Of a stretch of 64,000 nt of DNA, positions 46,111 to 57,200 are shown in pieces. Under the pieces are notes generated by a model that saw only the letters and a program-made list of their open reading frames with translations, was not told where the DNA came from and did no database searches. The DNA comes from Clytia hemisphaerica (Eukaryota > Cnidaria > Hydrozoa > Leptothecata > Clytiidae). Both the position numbers and the translations under genes were made by a program. How positions within the stretch are numbered: position 1 is the first letter of the stretch; each line of letters starts with the position of its first letter. The DNA is taken from contig CACVBU010000590.1 of the NCBI GenBank assembly GCA_902728285.1, positions 186,001-250,000 on the forward strand. Direction: 5' to 3'.

Positions 46111-48671
46111 AATGAATGTCTTGGTAGATCTTCGTTATTAAGTTCGTTTAATAGGGGTTCAGTTCTTACATCTACGCACACTTCTCTTAGCAATTTGGAC
46201 GTAATGTCTCTAATTTCATTGTGTCTCAAAGACACGAATCCTCCCTTCTTGCACGAGAGCGCGTGTGCTAGATCGAACGATGATCCGCACGCGCAAGTTG
46301 ATGGTAGTCGGTCGAGAGGCCAGTTGTATCGAATTCTGATGGCATCCCAAAACTCTTGCTTGGTCAGCTCGAAACCTTGTTCATTCAAAGGGATGGATGT
46401 CAGCCAATTTGAAACACCTTTTTGATTGAGCGTCTCCATCGTTCGTTTGGTGTTGATGTCGGCTGTCTCCAAGAAAGCTCGTAGCTTTTCCTGGTGACGT
46501 TGATGCCGTTCGTTGTGAAGACGAGACTTGGATTTCGCTTCGGGTGCACCATCATTTGTTTGAAGGATTTGATTCTGCAGTGCCACGGTTGCACTCATCG
46601 AGTCTCTGTGATCGTGGCTCGATTCTTCGGCGTAGATTTTCAGTCCCATTCCGCCGAGACGTGGAGGTAAGGAAAGCATTATTCTTTCCTGGTCGTTGAT
46701 GATGCGTCCACCAGTTAGTGATGGAATCAGTCGGTGCCGCACAGCTTCGTCGACTCTTTTCAGCTCGTCATTGATCGTTGGGATGGTGCGTAGGAAGTAC
46801 GTCAGCTTATGTTGGTAGCTGCTGACGTAGACTGAGTAGGCTGCTTGTGGATAAGTTGCTGCGATTTCAGCAAGAAGATTAATCTCCTGGGTCCAATCGT
46901 CGATCTTTTGGTTGATGTACTGACTTTTGTTTTCATCCGTACCAATCACCGCCCCGAGGTGCCGTTCGCCATCGGATGTTATTTTGATATCGGTACCAGC
47001 AAACTTTTCCTGTGCTTGTTCGAGTTGGTCGGGTTTAACAATCAGCCAAGATTTTGTTGGTTGTGGATAATAACCGTAGGATGGACCGATCTCGAGGAGA
47101 TGATCCCACCATTTCTTCAATGCGTCCAAGGACCCAGCTGCTGTGATATCGTCGGCGAAGGCGACCATTCGGTTGTGGTTGTTGCCTATACCAATGAGGA
47201 GGATGTTAAGCATCGGTCTAACACCCAGAGCGTAGATAGCCATACCGAGTGGATCTCCTTGAGTGGTTCCTTCTTGGGATTTGATTTCTAGACCTCCAAC
47301 GACGAAAAGTCTAGCTGGGCTGGAGTAGCAGTTCGTAACATATGTTGCGATTTCGGGACAGATATACTTGATATTGTGGATCAGGGCTTCTCGATTGATG
47401 TTGTTGAAGGCGTTGGCTGCGTCGACAAGGATGACAGCGTCTGTTCTTTCGTTGGTATACATCCGTCTCATGGCGTGGATTGCACCCTCGCTCCCAGAAC
47501 TTCGTCCGCACATTTGCGCGTCAGATGAACCACGTACAACGTCTTCAGAGAATGCGGCCATCACAACTTTCCCCATGATTCGTCGGAGGACTTCTCCAAC
47601 ACCTATCGGTCTAAGTCCAGGGTTCTTGTTGAGAGGTACAAGACGTGAAGCAAAAAGTGGTGCTAACGTTGAATCCTTCACATCGATGGAGCATATATTT
47701 CTGATGAGCGCTGCAACTGATTTTCGGAGGTCTGTACCCGTGTCTCCGTAGTCTCTTGATACGAGGATTCGTCTCCATCCGTCCGCATCCAAGCCCGAGG
47801 GTCCGGAACCACCACGAGTGATCTTTGCAGCTTCGTACACCATCTTGTCGTCAATGACGTCAAATATTACATTTTCGACGGTTTGAAGTGGACCTTGCAA
47901 TTTGACGTCTTCTTCAGCTTTACGTCCTTCTGGATGTTTGACTTTTAGTAGATCTTTCGTTTGATCATTCAGTGGTAGGATTCCCCCTTCCATATTGTTC
48001 GACAGAAGCTTGATAGCTGAGTTCAAGTTTCCTTTTGATACGTGCTCGCGAAAATTTCGAGAAATGACGTTGATGTTTTTCTTTCTATCAACTTTTGGTA
48101 GTCTCTTTTGAAGGGTGTCTGCTTCTCGAAACAACTGGTCAAATTCTCCTTGCTGCCAGAGTTTGAGCCTTCGATTTAGTGCATCGACATGATGCTTACT
48201 CTTGGAGTTCTTGGCCGGTTTTTGCAATAGAAGCGCTGGCATGATATGTACTGCGTACATCGCACATTCTTTAATCGGGCTGTCGGCTAACCATTCGTTG
48301 ATCAATCGGGTAGTTTCTTTGATGTAGTCTTTCCCGGTCGAACCTTTCGGCAGCATAAAGATGTTCTTCCTCCAGTACACTATCTTTTCATAGCATTGTT
48401 TCAGTTCGTGAGTTGCTTGATCGCCGTTGAGTTGGCCCCACATGAAATGATGTTGTACCATGGGTTCTTGAGGTGGAGGATCCGGTGGTCTGGGTGGTGG
48501 TGGAACTGGAAGTGGTTGAACGGGTCCATTGCAAAATGGAAGATGTTGTAAGACGCCGCGTTGTGAACGAAATCTTTGCTGTCCACACCTTTCGCACGCC
48601 ACTAAATTGTTCACGTTTGTTCGATTGATTCGGTTTTCAGCATTTTCGGTCGGATCAGCTTCGTTTGGCAT
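46083..48671 (-). CDS. Non-LTR retrotransposon ORF: zinc finger, reverse transcriptase, CCHC knuckle
   Basis: An 862-codon frame that copies element RNA onto a nicked target (target-primed reverse transcription). A C2HC-type finger at residues 26-47 (CERC ... HLPFC) is followed by a proline-rich linker (about 50-70). RT motifs: RPIGVGEVLRRIMGK, VDAANAFNNINREAL, EGTTQGDPLGMAIYALG and the catalytic FADDITAAG. Near the C-terminus CACGSSFDLAHALSC (CX1CX7HX3C) and RHNEIRD are hallmarks of the restriction-like endonuclease region. The frame ends early at HARRDWI; a 1-nt shift leads into the rest of the endonuclease (45694-46110). Start ATG at 48671 is preceded by a pyrimidine-poor leader. Apart from that shift the frame is undamaged. 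Confidence 0.87.
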   Translation of the reverse strand: MPNEADPTENAENRINRTNVNNLVACERCGQQRFRSQRGVLQHLPFCNGPVQPLPVPPPPRPPDPPPQEPMVQHHFMWGQLNGDQATHELKQCYEKIVYWRKNIFMLPKGSTGKDYIKETTRLINEWLADSPIKECAMYAVHIMPALLLQKPAKNSKSKHHVDALNRRLKLWQQGEFDQLFREADTLQKRLPKVDRKKNINVISRNFREHVSKGNLNSAIKLLSNNMEGGILPLNDQTKDLLKVKHPEGRKAEEDVKLQGPLQTVENVIFDVIDDKMVYEAAKITRGGSGPSGLDADGWRRILVSRDYGDTGTDLRKSVAALIRNICSIDVKDSTLAPLFASRLVPLNKNPGLRPIGVGEVLRRIMGKVVMAAFSEDVVRGSSDAQMCGRSSGSEGAIHAMRRMYTNERTDAVILVDAANAFNNINREALIHNIKYICPEIATYVTNCYSSPARLFVVGGLEIKSQEGTTQGDPLGMAIYALGVRPMLNILLIGIGNNHNRMVAFADDITAAGSLDALKKWWDHLLEIGPSYGYYPQPTKSWLIVKPDQLEQAQEKFAGTDIKITSDGERHLGAVIGTDENKSQYINQKIDDWTQEINLLAEIAATYPQAAYSVYVSSYQHKLTYFLRTIPTINDELKRVDEAVRHRLIPSLTGGRIINDQERIMLSLPPRLGGMGLKIYAEESSHDHRDSMSATVALQNQILQTNDGAPEAKSKSRLHNERHQRHQEKLRAFLETADINTKRTMETLNQKGVSNWLTSIPLNEQGFELTKQEFWDAIRIRYNWPLDRLPSTCACGSSFDLAHALSCKKGGFVSLRHNEIRDITSKLLREVCVDVRTEPLLNELNNEDLPRHSLSHARRDWI

Positions 48672-49295
48672 TTTGATACATTAAAACCGGCTGCGAAAGA
48701 ATCTTTACAGAAGACAATCACCTTTTGTTGCAAATTTGGTCTGCTTTTTGTATCTGTTTATCTTCTTTTTTGCTCGGTTTTCTTCAATATTACCGGAGCG
48801 CTAAACTTAACGACCGTCCGCCATCTTTTCTTAACGATTAGATTATTCATCTTTGTGCGTGAGTCCATCTTTAGAATATTCTAGAATGTTCTAGAAGAAC
48901 ATGTGAAGCACTATGAACACGAAGAACGAGTGCTGAGTGTTGATTTTTAGCACTACGACCGCAGAAAACCGATTGTAATACTTTCGCTATGCGAAATTAA
49001 TAAGTGAGCCTAACCTACAAAAGAAATCAAATTCAAAACACAATAAGAATAAACGAGTCCCAACACCAATAACAATCACTATTAAGTGAGCCTAAATTAA
49101 CAAAGAAAATACACACTTAGCACCCATCCCATAACCCACAAAATTAAAACTGAAAATACCCAACTCATCCCCAACCCCCAACATATCAAAACCGAAAAAC
49201 CATGAGGAAAATTTCTTTCCGCAACCTGACAAGATTGAACACAGACATGGCAAACATGAACCTTGATATTGGATTTATCGGTAAGAGAGACATCT

Positions 49296-49556
49296 ACACG
49301 TTTTTTTTTTAATAAGAACAAACTATATAAGAACATAAGGCTTCGAGGCCCAAAAATTTAAGAACATTCTAAGAACATTCTAAGGCTTTGGAGACTTAAA
49401 AACCTGCATTTTCTTAAGAAATTACATCAAAATGCTCAAAAAATGCTGAAAATAAGAACATTTTAAGAACATTTTTAGGCTTCAAATCCAAAAAACTAAG
49501 AACATCCGAAGGCTTCGAAAATTTTTGACGTTCTTATAAAAAAAAAAACGTGTACA
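49296..49556. mobile_element. acgttttttt MITE, complete copy
   Basis: Ends tacacgtttttttttt and aaaaaaaaaaacgtgtac inverted, with ataagaac / gttcttat adjacent. The interior carries repeated taagaacatt and aggcttcgaag phrases. A right-hand fragment of the family lies at 63150-63365. Confidence 0.78.
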
Positions 49557-49677
49557 CATTTCTAATGATATATCTAATAAGATTGCCACCAAAACGAGTT
49601 ATATACCATTGATATCTTAATGTACCAATTGGATAGTGGTTGAGGCACGGAGAATAGACAAAAGCACGTCTATTCTA

Positions 49678-49919
49678 CAGGGTGTCCCTAATAAAAGTAT
49701 CGAGTTTGAACATGCGATTGAGTAGAAAGTTTTAAGTGTGTATTCACAAAATTGTATTTTAAGCTCTCCCTCTTTTTTCTTTGTCATTACGATTAATTTA
49801 ACTACCTTTTGTAATAAGCCTGTGTGATGGAGAACGTTCTTATATTTTAGCTATAACACACACAAACTTTTCTACTCAATCGCATGTTCAAACTCGATAC
49901 TTTAATTAGGGACACCCTG
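49678..49919. mobile_element. TA-flanked mariner-like MITE, about 60-bp TIRs
   Basis: Ends cagggtgtccctaataaaag and ctttaattagggacaccctg inverted; TIRs extend through gtatcgagtttgaacatgcg attgagtag. TA on both sides (49676-49677, 49920-49921). CAGGGTGTCCC ends are typical of Tc1/mariner relatives. 242 bp, non-coding. Confidence 0.85.
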
Positions 49920-50111
49920 TACAGTAACACAATCCAAAGTACAACACTCGTTAAAACACTAATTACATATAAATCACGATTTAGACTTTTCAACAAGCTA
50001 CACACCTTTTCAAAATAATACCTTTCTGTGGATCTCAACTAAGACCTACAGAGAATTTTTTAGGAAGTACTCTACCTAAGGTACTAGCCTTTGCAGGACC
50101 TTAACCCTAAG

Positions 50112-50560
50112 AATCATAAATTTTTTTGCCTGATCTTTAAAATCTAACTTTCAAGTCGTGTGACCAAGTAAGGATACATCTTTTTGACTTATCTGCAAAA
50201 TCTAACTTTCAAGTCATGTGACCATGTAATGAAAATTTATTTGACTAATATGTAAAATCTAACTTTTAAATCACGTGACCCAGCGTGACCATGTAGTGGG
50301 AATATAAATGTTTGCAAAATTTTTAAAGAACTCTTACGCAATGCATCATGACCAAGTAAGGATAAATATTTTTGCCTGATCTGCAAAATCTAATTTTCAA
50401 GTCATGTGACCATGTAATAAAATTTTTTGAATTAATCTGCAAAGTCTAACTTTTAAATCACGTGACAGTGTCGTGGGAATATAAATTTTTGCGAAATTTT
50501 TGAAGAACGCTCCTACAATTCCCCGTGACCAAGTAAGGATAATTTTTTTGACCACACATC
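50112..50560. repeat. Two-level tandem repeat (about 60-bp units in about 220-bp blocks)
   Basis: aaatctaactttcaagtc(g/a)tgtgacca(a/t)gtaa recurs about every 60 bp; the larger series ending ggaatataaat(g/t)tttgc(a/g)aaatttt repeats at about 50300 and 50475. Confidence 0.82.
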
Positions 50561-51138
50561 AACATTGCACTTTAGAATTTCAATCACGGTTTTTCATCGT
50601 GCACTCACTCAACTTCTTAGCTCGCATAATAGCATATGTTACGTCATGTTTAAATGATTAACAATGATCTAGTAGAAACCATGTATATTTAGCTGTTTAA
50701 TTTTTAAGCATAAATTATGACGTAGAAAAGAAAATAACAATAGGAGACGAAGTAAGGATATGTGACGAAGTAGTGCTATGCACACCCTTTCACTGCTATG
50801 TATACCTGATCGGTCCAAAGTCAAAACTTACAATTTTTTAAGAGAAATAATTTGAAACAGTCTGAACGGCAACTTTGCAAAAAGGTCAATTTTCAGCAAA
50901 GTATTGAATTCACTTTCATTCTGAAAAATGTTGCCAAATGGCTTTTTCAAATGCACGTTCTTTTGAGTTTCTTAGACTTGGTTCCTCCGAGCTGGGTATG
51001 CCCTAATGTGGGGTATTTATAGCTATGGCTAATTGCTAGAGTCTTACAAAATCTTTATACCCCAATAGAAAGATCATCTTTCAAAAAACTTTAGAAACCT
51101 GTTTGAAGATGAACTTCTCCAGCATCTTTCGAAAATGA

Positions 51139-51422
51139 CACCCCTGTATTACAGCCCCGGTGAAACTTTTTACCTCAGTGAGGATAAAAATTCCTATTGA
51201 AATCCTAATGGGGATAGAAATTCTATTGTTCCAAGGTTAAAAAATCCAGTGAGGATGGTTTTGGAGTGCAATTTTTAAACATTTAATTTCAAGTGGGGAT
51301 GAAATATAAGTCAATTTCCCAGTGGGGCTACAATTCTAGGGTATTTTACTATCGGGGACGGAATCTTTGCCAGATTTTCCAGTGTGACTGGGGGGTCCCA
51401 GCGGGTCTGTAACACAGGGGTG
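51139..51422. mobile_element. CACCCC hairpin-like MITE
   Basis: Left cacccctgtattacagcccc; right gcgggtctgtaacacagggg-tg, inverted, with cagtg(a/g)gg(a)taaaaattcc phrases symmetric inside. Confidence 0.78.
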
Positions 51423-52100
51423 TAAAATGAGAAGATGTGATTTCACCCAGCCCAGTGCAAACCTAAGAGGACGAATGCACTAAATTTTTCATGATGGATA
51501 ATCTCGGATGTTTTGAAGAAAAAAGAACTAGCAGGAAGGCATCTGGTGGGCATTGAAAGAAAAATCAATAATTCAATAAATCAAATAATTCAAATTGATG
51601 TTTTAAATAAGCCACATGTTCAAGTTTACTGAGCTGTTTTTGATAATTTGTTGGTTTTTAATCTTCGAGTAAGCAACTTTAATAAATATTGAAAGGTACA
51701 TATTGACTATGGTATGCCATGGTGTTTTTCATTTTCAAAATGTAAATAAATAATACAACAAAGATATTTTTTTGATATTTTCATTGCATCAGGAATGGTT
51801 TATTTCGGGGTTATTTCATAACTAGTAAGGTATCTGAACGATATAGCGCCGCCTGCTCAAGGTGTTTTAACTGAAATCAGTTATCAAATTTAAAGCTTTA
51901 GAAACTTCTTTTTTATTTAAGGTTAATATATATTGATTTCCCAAGCAGTATCAATACGAAACTTTTAGAGAGATTGAATTAATTTTCTGAAACATCTTGA
52001 AATACCTGCTAAATGTAATTTTAATTGGAGTATATAAATGCCTTAACTCTTATATGTGAAGATATTTTCTTTTCCATAGCAAGGTGGCACGTTCATTATT

Positions 52101-52358
52101 ACACCCCTGTCTCACAGCCCTGGTGGAACTTCTTTTCACAGTGGGGATGAAAATTTAAAATGAAATCTCAATGTAGATAGAATTTCTATAGTTCATAACT
52201 CGAAAAACTCAATGGGTTTGGTATCAGAATGCAATTTATTTTCTTTGAATTTCGAATAGGAATGAAAAGAAAATCAATTTTCTAGTTTTGTTGGCATTGT
52301 AGGGTATTTTTCCCCAACGGGGATCAGCCTTTAGCCTCAGGGGTGACACAGGGATGTG
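52101..52358. mobile_element. CACCCC hairpin-like MITE, second neighbouring copy
   Basis: Left acacccctgtctcacagccc; right ggggtgacacagggatgtg. Same family as 51139-51422, more degenerate at the right end. Confidence 0.7.
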
Positions 52359-54254
52359 TTTATTAAGTACGAATTAAACACCCTCTACAGGATATAAAAA
52401 TGATTTTGAATTACAGTATTATAAATCTTTTCTTTGGGGGAAAAAGGGGAACAGAAGCCGACGAATCATAAAAATAGACCTCAATTTCTTTATTTTCTTT
52501 GTAATGCAATACTAAGGAATATGCAAATTTGTGCTAAGAATCATCTCAAGGCCTCTGGAGGGAACCAAATCTTTATAGGTCAAATTACTACCCCAGTTTT
52601 TATTTTCGAGATTTCAAGATTTGAAAACAATATTTTATATTTATATCCCTTATGGATTTTATTTCATCCCACTTGCTAAAAATATTTAAAGAGTCGTCAA
52701 GAAAGATGCCCTTTTAGATGGAAGGAAAAAAAACTGCAAAGGAGAGCATGATCTCCACCTAGGACGTTTTCAAGCAAGCCTATCCAAATTTACCAATACT
52801 TAAAAAATCTCCATGGAAACAATCGCATCTTATTTGTTTTGTATTCGAATACCTGGCAATAAGGTTTATTTTTTGCTGAAGAACTACTGAAATTAAGATT
52901 TAGTTTTTAAGGCTCCGTTACTTGGTCAGGAGGTTGTCTTAAAAAATCTGAAAAATTGTGAAAATTCATAACTTTTCGAGAAAAAGGTAGGCTAATTTAT
53001 TTATTTATATATGCCTGTAATTTTTACCTAGCTCGCAGAAAACGTTGCCACTGTTTATCTAATGTTCAAGGTCTTTAGACGAATGCTAAAACAACGTTGT
53101 GATGGTGTTGAAGTTTGGCGAAGATTAGGGCGGAATTTCGGGAATTAGGTCCACTTTCGGAGACAAAACATCAAACTTCTCATTTCGAAAAGAAAAACAG
53201 AATTTTAGCTAATTTTCAGAATTTCAGAATTCACGAAAAATAAAATTCCGGAAGTTTTGACAAAGCCCAGGCCTTGAATTTTAAAGACTTTTCAGTGATG
53301 GGATTTAGGTTTTCGTTTAACCCTTTAAGTGCCAATGTCGAGTTTATTGGACATGCCCAGTTTGAGTTAGAAATCATCATTTTTGGTCTAACTCGTAGGA
53401 ATTGGATTGGGCTTCATGGTCAAGCAAAAAAAAGAAAAATCAGAAGTGAGTCATTCCAGCGAGAAAGCAGTCAAAAAAATACAAAAATTTAACAAAAATC
53501 CACTTTTTAAAGATTTTGACCGTTTTTTACCATTTTACGTCAAAGACTGATCTAAAAACTTCCAAATTTGGCCCTGCTTTACTTGATTCTGTCCTCTAGT
53601 GAATTAATTTGTAGTTTTACTACTGGGAACCTTTCCATCATTCAGGCAGGTTTTCTTTAAAAACTTAGAAAAAAGGACCGTGGCACTTACTCTTGTCTCC
53701 CGAAGAAACTTTAACAAATGAACACGTAAAATAAGAACCAATACTAACCAATACTAACAAAAAGAAAAATTTTAACAAGTTTAAGGTCTATATACACTGT
53801 AATATTGAATTATTCGAATGTAATTAACAATTAGCGAGGGGACGTCTATTCGGGAGACAAAAGTAGATTTTTAAAGTGTTTTTATTTTCAAATGTACAAA
53901 AAAATCCTTCATTGACCGAAAAACAATTGAAATTTTCTTGGACCAATTTTTTCACTTCTTTAAAGGGCTCGACAGTGAACGTGAGAACTCTGTCTGAGGT
54001 TGGGACGAGATCGAGTTTTTACAATCTTATATTTGATCATTTGATTTGGTTGGTCGTTAACCAGTAATAAAACAGTTTTGTTACTTTAAAAAAAAATGAC
54101 CAATTATTAAATCATCTTACAAAAACTCTCATCTGCTGAGGTTTGCCAATGAATATTGTACAGTATAAATCAATCCATCATTATTTCCAGTACTACTTGA
54201 ACGTTGTCAAGATATTTGTATTCAAATTTTCTTAGAAATCATCAGGAAGTCACT
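52359..54254. other. Intergenic, no gene recognised
   Basis: Small open frames (52434-52679, 53274-53492, 53876-54067) have no recognisable content. I see no strong repeat family here beyond AT-rich runs. The last 100 bp precede the class C GPCR start and may hold its promoter, but I see no clear TATA box. Confidence 0.4.
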
Positions 54255-57200
54255 ATGGCAAAACATTTACTTCCACTGCTCGTTCTTCTGTTCCTGGAAG
54301 CGATGCTATGTAACGGTGGAGATGTTTTTGGAAATGAAATTGACCAAAGTCTAAAGAAAAGAGTTATCCGAGGTAAATAATAAAGGCCGGTCTCTACTTG
54401 CGCGCGCTGCGATCGCACTTTTTGGCTTAAATCCTTTTTGCTTGGAAAAAAGATTACGTCATAAAAATGTAGCACGCGCTCGAAAAAAAAAATGAACACA
54501 TTTCAACTTTTTTCAACTGCTCAGATCGTCAGATCGTTGCTTCATTTTTTTTTACCAATAGCGTGGAAGTTTTGCTCGAAAAAGTGCGATCGAAGCGCGC
54601 GCAAGTGGATACCGACCTTAAAACCACCTTGCTCTTGGGGCCAAAAATCTCTGATCATAGATGGGGTGTATTATCGAAGGGATTTTAACCTGGGTCTAGA
54701 TATCCAATGATTGCAATAGCCTCTAGCCATTCAGATTTTTAATTCAAATTTAATGAAATGTGAAAGATCGCTTATATAAAACTTTATTGATAAAATTTCG
54801 TTTATAAACAATGCACTATATGATACTATATGAAAGAATTTTAGAAGGCACGTACAGTCTATCCATTTCTATGAACGGAATGCTATTGGACTATAATTTG
54901 AATAGTTTGAAATTCCAAAATGGACTTTTCCAGGAAAAACCGTATACCCCCTGTTAAGGATGTCCATTTTAAGTTCCAAGATCCTTTCCTTTCCCTGGAT
55001 TTCTACACTTTCTCTTGGTCGGTCTCTTTAGTTGCTAGGTACCAAGCAAAGAGGCGTCAAGTACCCATTATGAGTCTTTGGTATAACACTCGCCGGTTCG
55101 GGGTCGAACCCACAACCTTGAGCTGGAAAACATGCGTTTTTATAAGCATTGGACTTATAAGCAAAGCAAAGCTTAGATATATGGCAAATATTTAAGAATA
55201 TTCTAAGAATTACCTTGAGACTGCGAAAAATGTATCTTCCTGGTTTTAGTTGTTTTTGGCTGAGGTTTTACGGATTTTTCGAAATTTCTCTAAAATTTTG
55301 TTTAGAATAGAATCATCCATCAAGGAATTCTCAGTCTTGTCAATTTCTTGATCTAAGCATTGCTGAGCCAGTTTATGGATTTTTGAATGTTTAATATTAA
55401 AAAAGAACATGTACTCTATCTTCATGCTCGGACCCCTCACTCACTTTCTTTTTCCTTTGTTCCCAAATTTCTATTTTTTTTTTTCTGTTCACAGGCCAAG
55501 GTGGTTTTGAGGTCATTGGTGTCTTCCCTTTCAATGAAATCAACAAAAGAAGCGAAGTTGATCTTCAAAATGGTGTTATGCTTGCTGAAGCAATGAGATT
55601 CGCTATCCAACAAGTCAACAAGCTTGATATACTCCACGGTTATAAATTCAATTTGACCAGTATGTTCAATTGTCTAACCGAATTTTGTGTCCGGGAAAAA
55701 ATTCGTGATACTTTCTTAACAAAAACTCAATTTCTAATTGGCCCTTACTCGTCCGAGACTTCTTATTATGGCTCTATTCTTACTGATACTTTCCAACTGC
55801 CGTCAATCAGTTACAGCGCTACATACAGTGATTTCGGACGTTACGGGCTTATGCAACGATACATGTACCGGACAGTTCCCTCGGACGATTATCGTATTTT
55901 GGCCGCTTTACAATTTATCCGACAATCCAACTGGACGTACGTTGGCGTCATTAGTTCCCATGGTTACGATGGAGAACGTGACGCTATTCTGTTTATACGG
56001 AAACTTTCAAAATATGGTGCTTGTTTGTCAAGCCAAAGAAAAATTCCGAGATATGAAGACACTGAAAAACATTACGAGAATATTATCGAAGAAATGCTCT
56101 CAGAAACCAGGTTAAGTGTTCTTGTTTTATTTACAACCAATAAAGATACAAGAAACATTTTCCGAGTCTTAAAAGCGAAAAAATTAGAATCTAGATTCAC
56201 AATACTGTGTATGTATGGCTGTACTAACTACTTGGATGTCGTAAATGGAAACCAGGATATATCAAACGGTACTTTGAGTATGTATATCCACAATACTGAA
56301 GTTGAAGAATTCAAGTCCTGGTTTTTACGCTTGAAACCTGAAAACCATCCTTTCGGAGATCTGTACTTTAACACATTTTGGGAAAACGTATTTCACTGTC
56401 ATGTTAATGAATCAGAAAATGTTAAATTGTATGACAAAAAATGCACCATGAATGAGCAACTGGATGTCGGTCAAGGATACTACACGTCTACCCCTGTCCA
56501 TACTGTTCTCGATGCAGTTTATGGTATGGCTTTGGCAACCAAAAATTTCATTGAAAACACATGTAACGAATTTGAATATCGAAAATTGGAGCTCAACAAA
56601 AACGTATCCATTGGAACAGCAAAACGAATTTGTTATATCGGGTATGTATTGCCATAGTCCGTATAAAAAACCCTGGAAGCCTTCCATTGTTTCTTACTTG
56701 AGCTTGCGTTGAGAAATTAGTTTGTTTTGCTCAATTTTTGATCATGTGATTAAATCTTAAACCAATCCCAAGGGGAGTACTTGGTAACGTGATCAAAAAC
56801 TGAGTAAACGGATTTTCATCTAATTTCATCTAAAAGATAATAACAAAGGAAAAAGCTAACAAAAAGTTAAAACAAAAAGCTTCCAGACCAGTGTTTTTTA
56901 TAAGGACTATGCTATTGCAAAAGTTCAGTTATTCATCAAATAAATAATCTAAGCGATCTGTGGTACATATAACATTGAAAGGAAAGGGGTGGTCATTAAG
57001 TAGCTAAAAGTACAATCATGGTCGAATTATTTGAGAAAAAGGGAAATTCACCGGGAAGTTTTGAAACCACAATCGATTTGTAAGTGCTCTAAAGTAGCTT
57101 GGAAGGCTTAGAGTTTTAACATGAGACTTTAGAGGGGGGGCGTACCAGTTTGTCGGTGTGTCGGTATTGACCTTTTTTTGCGTCGGTATTTCGGTGATTA

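Larger units (their letters stand above)
45660..48960 (-). mobile_element. Non-LTR retrotransposon with restriction-like endonuclease
   Basis: About 3 kb of near-continuous coding sequence on the minus strand in two frames (46083-48671 and 45694-46110). N-terminal zinc finger, RT, CCHC knuckle and C-terminal endonuclease with no N-terminal APE nuclease place it with the RLE-type (R2/R4/NeSL/Hero-like) elements. Element ends are not defined; I see no long poly-A tail. GC content is visibly higher than the flanks, indicating a recent arrival. Confidence 0.78.

Noticed and set aside
47311..47863. Several 60-130-codon frames inside the non-LTR element on both strands.
   Set aside because: They overlap the 862-codon reverse transcriptase frame and have no motifs; they are shadows caused by its higher GC.
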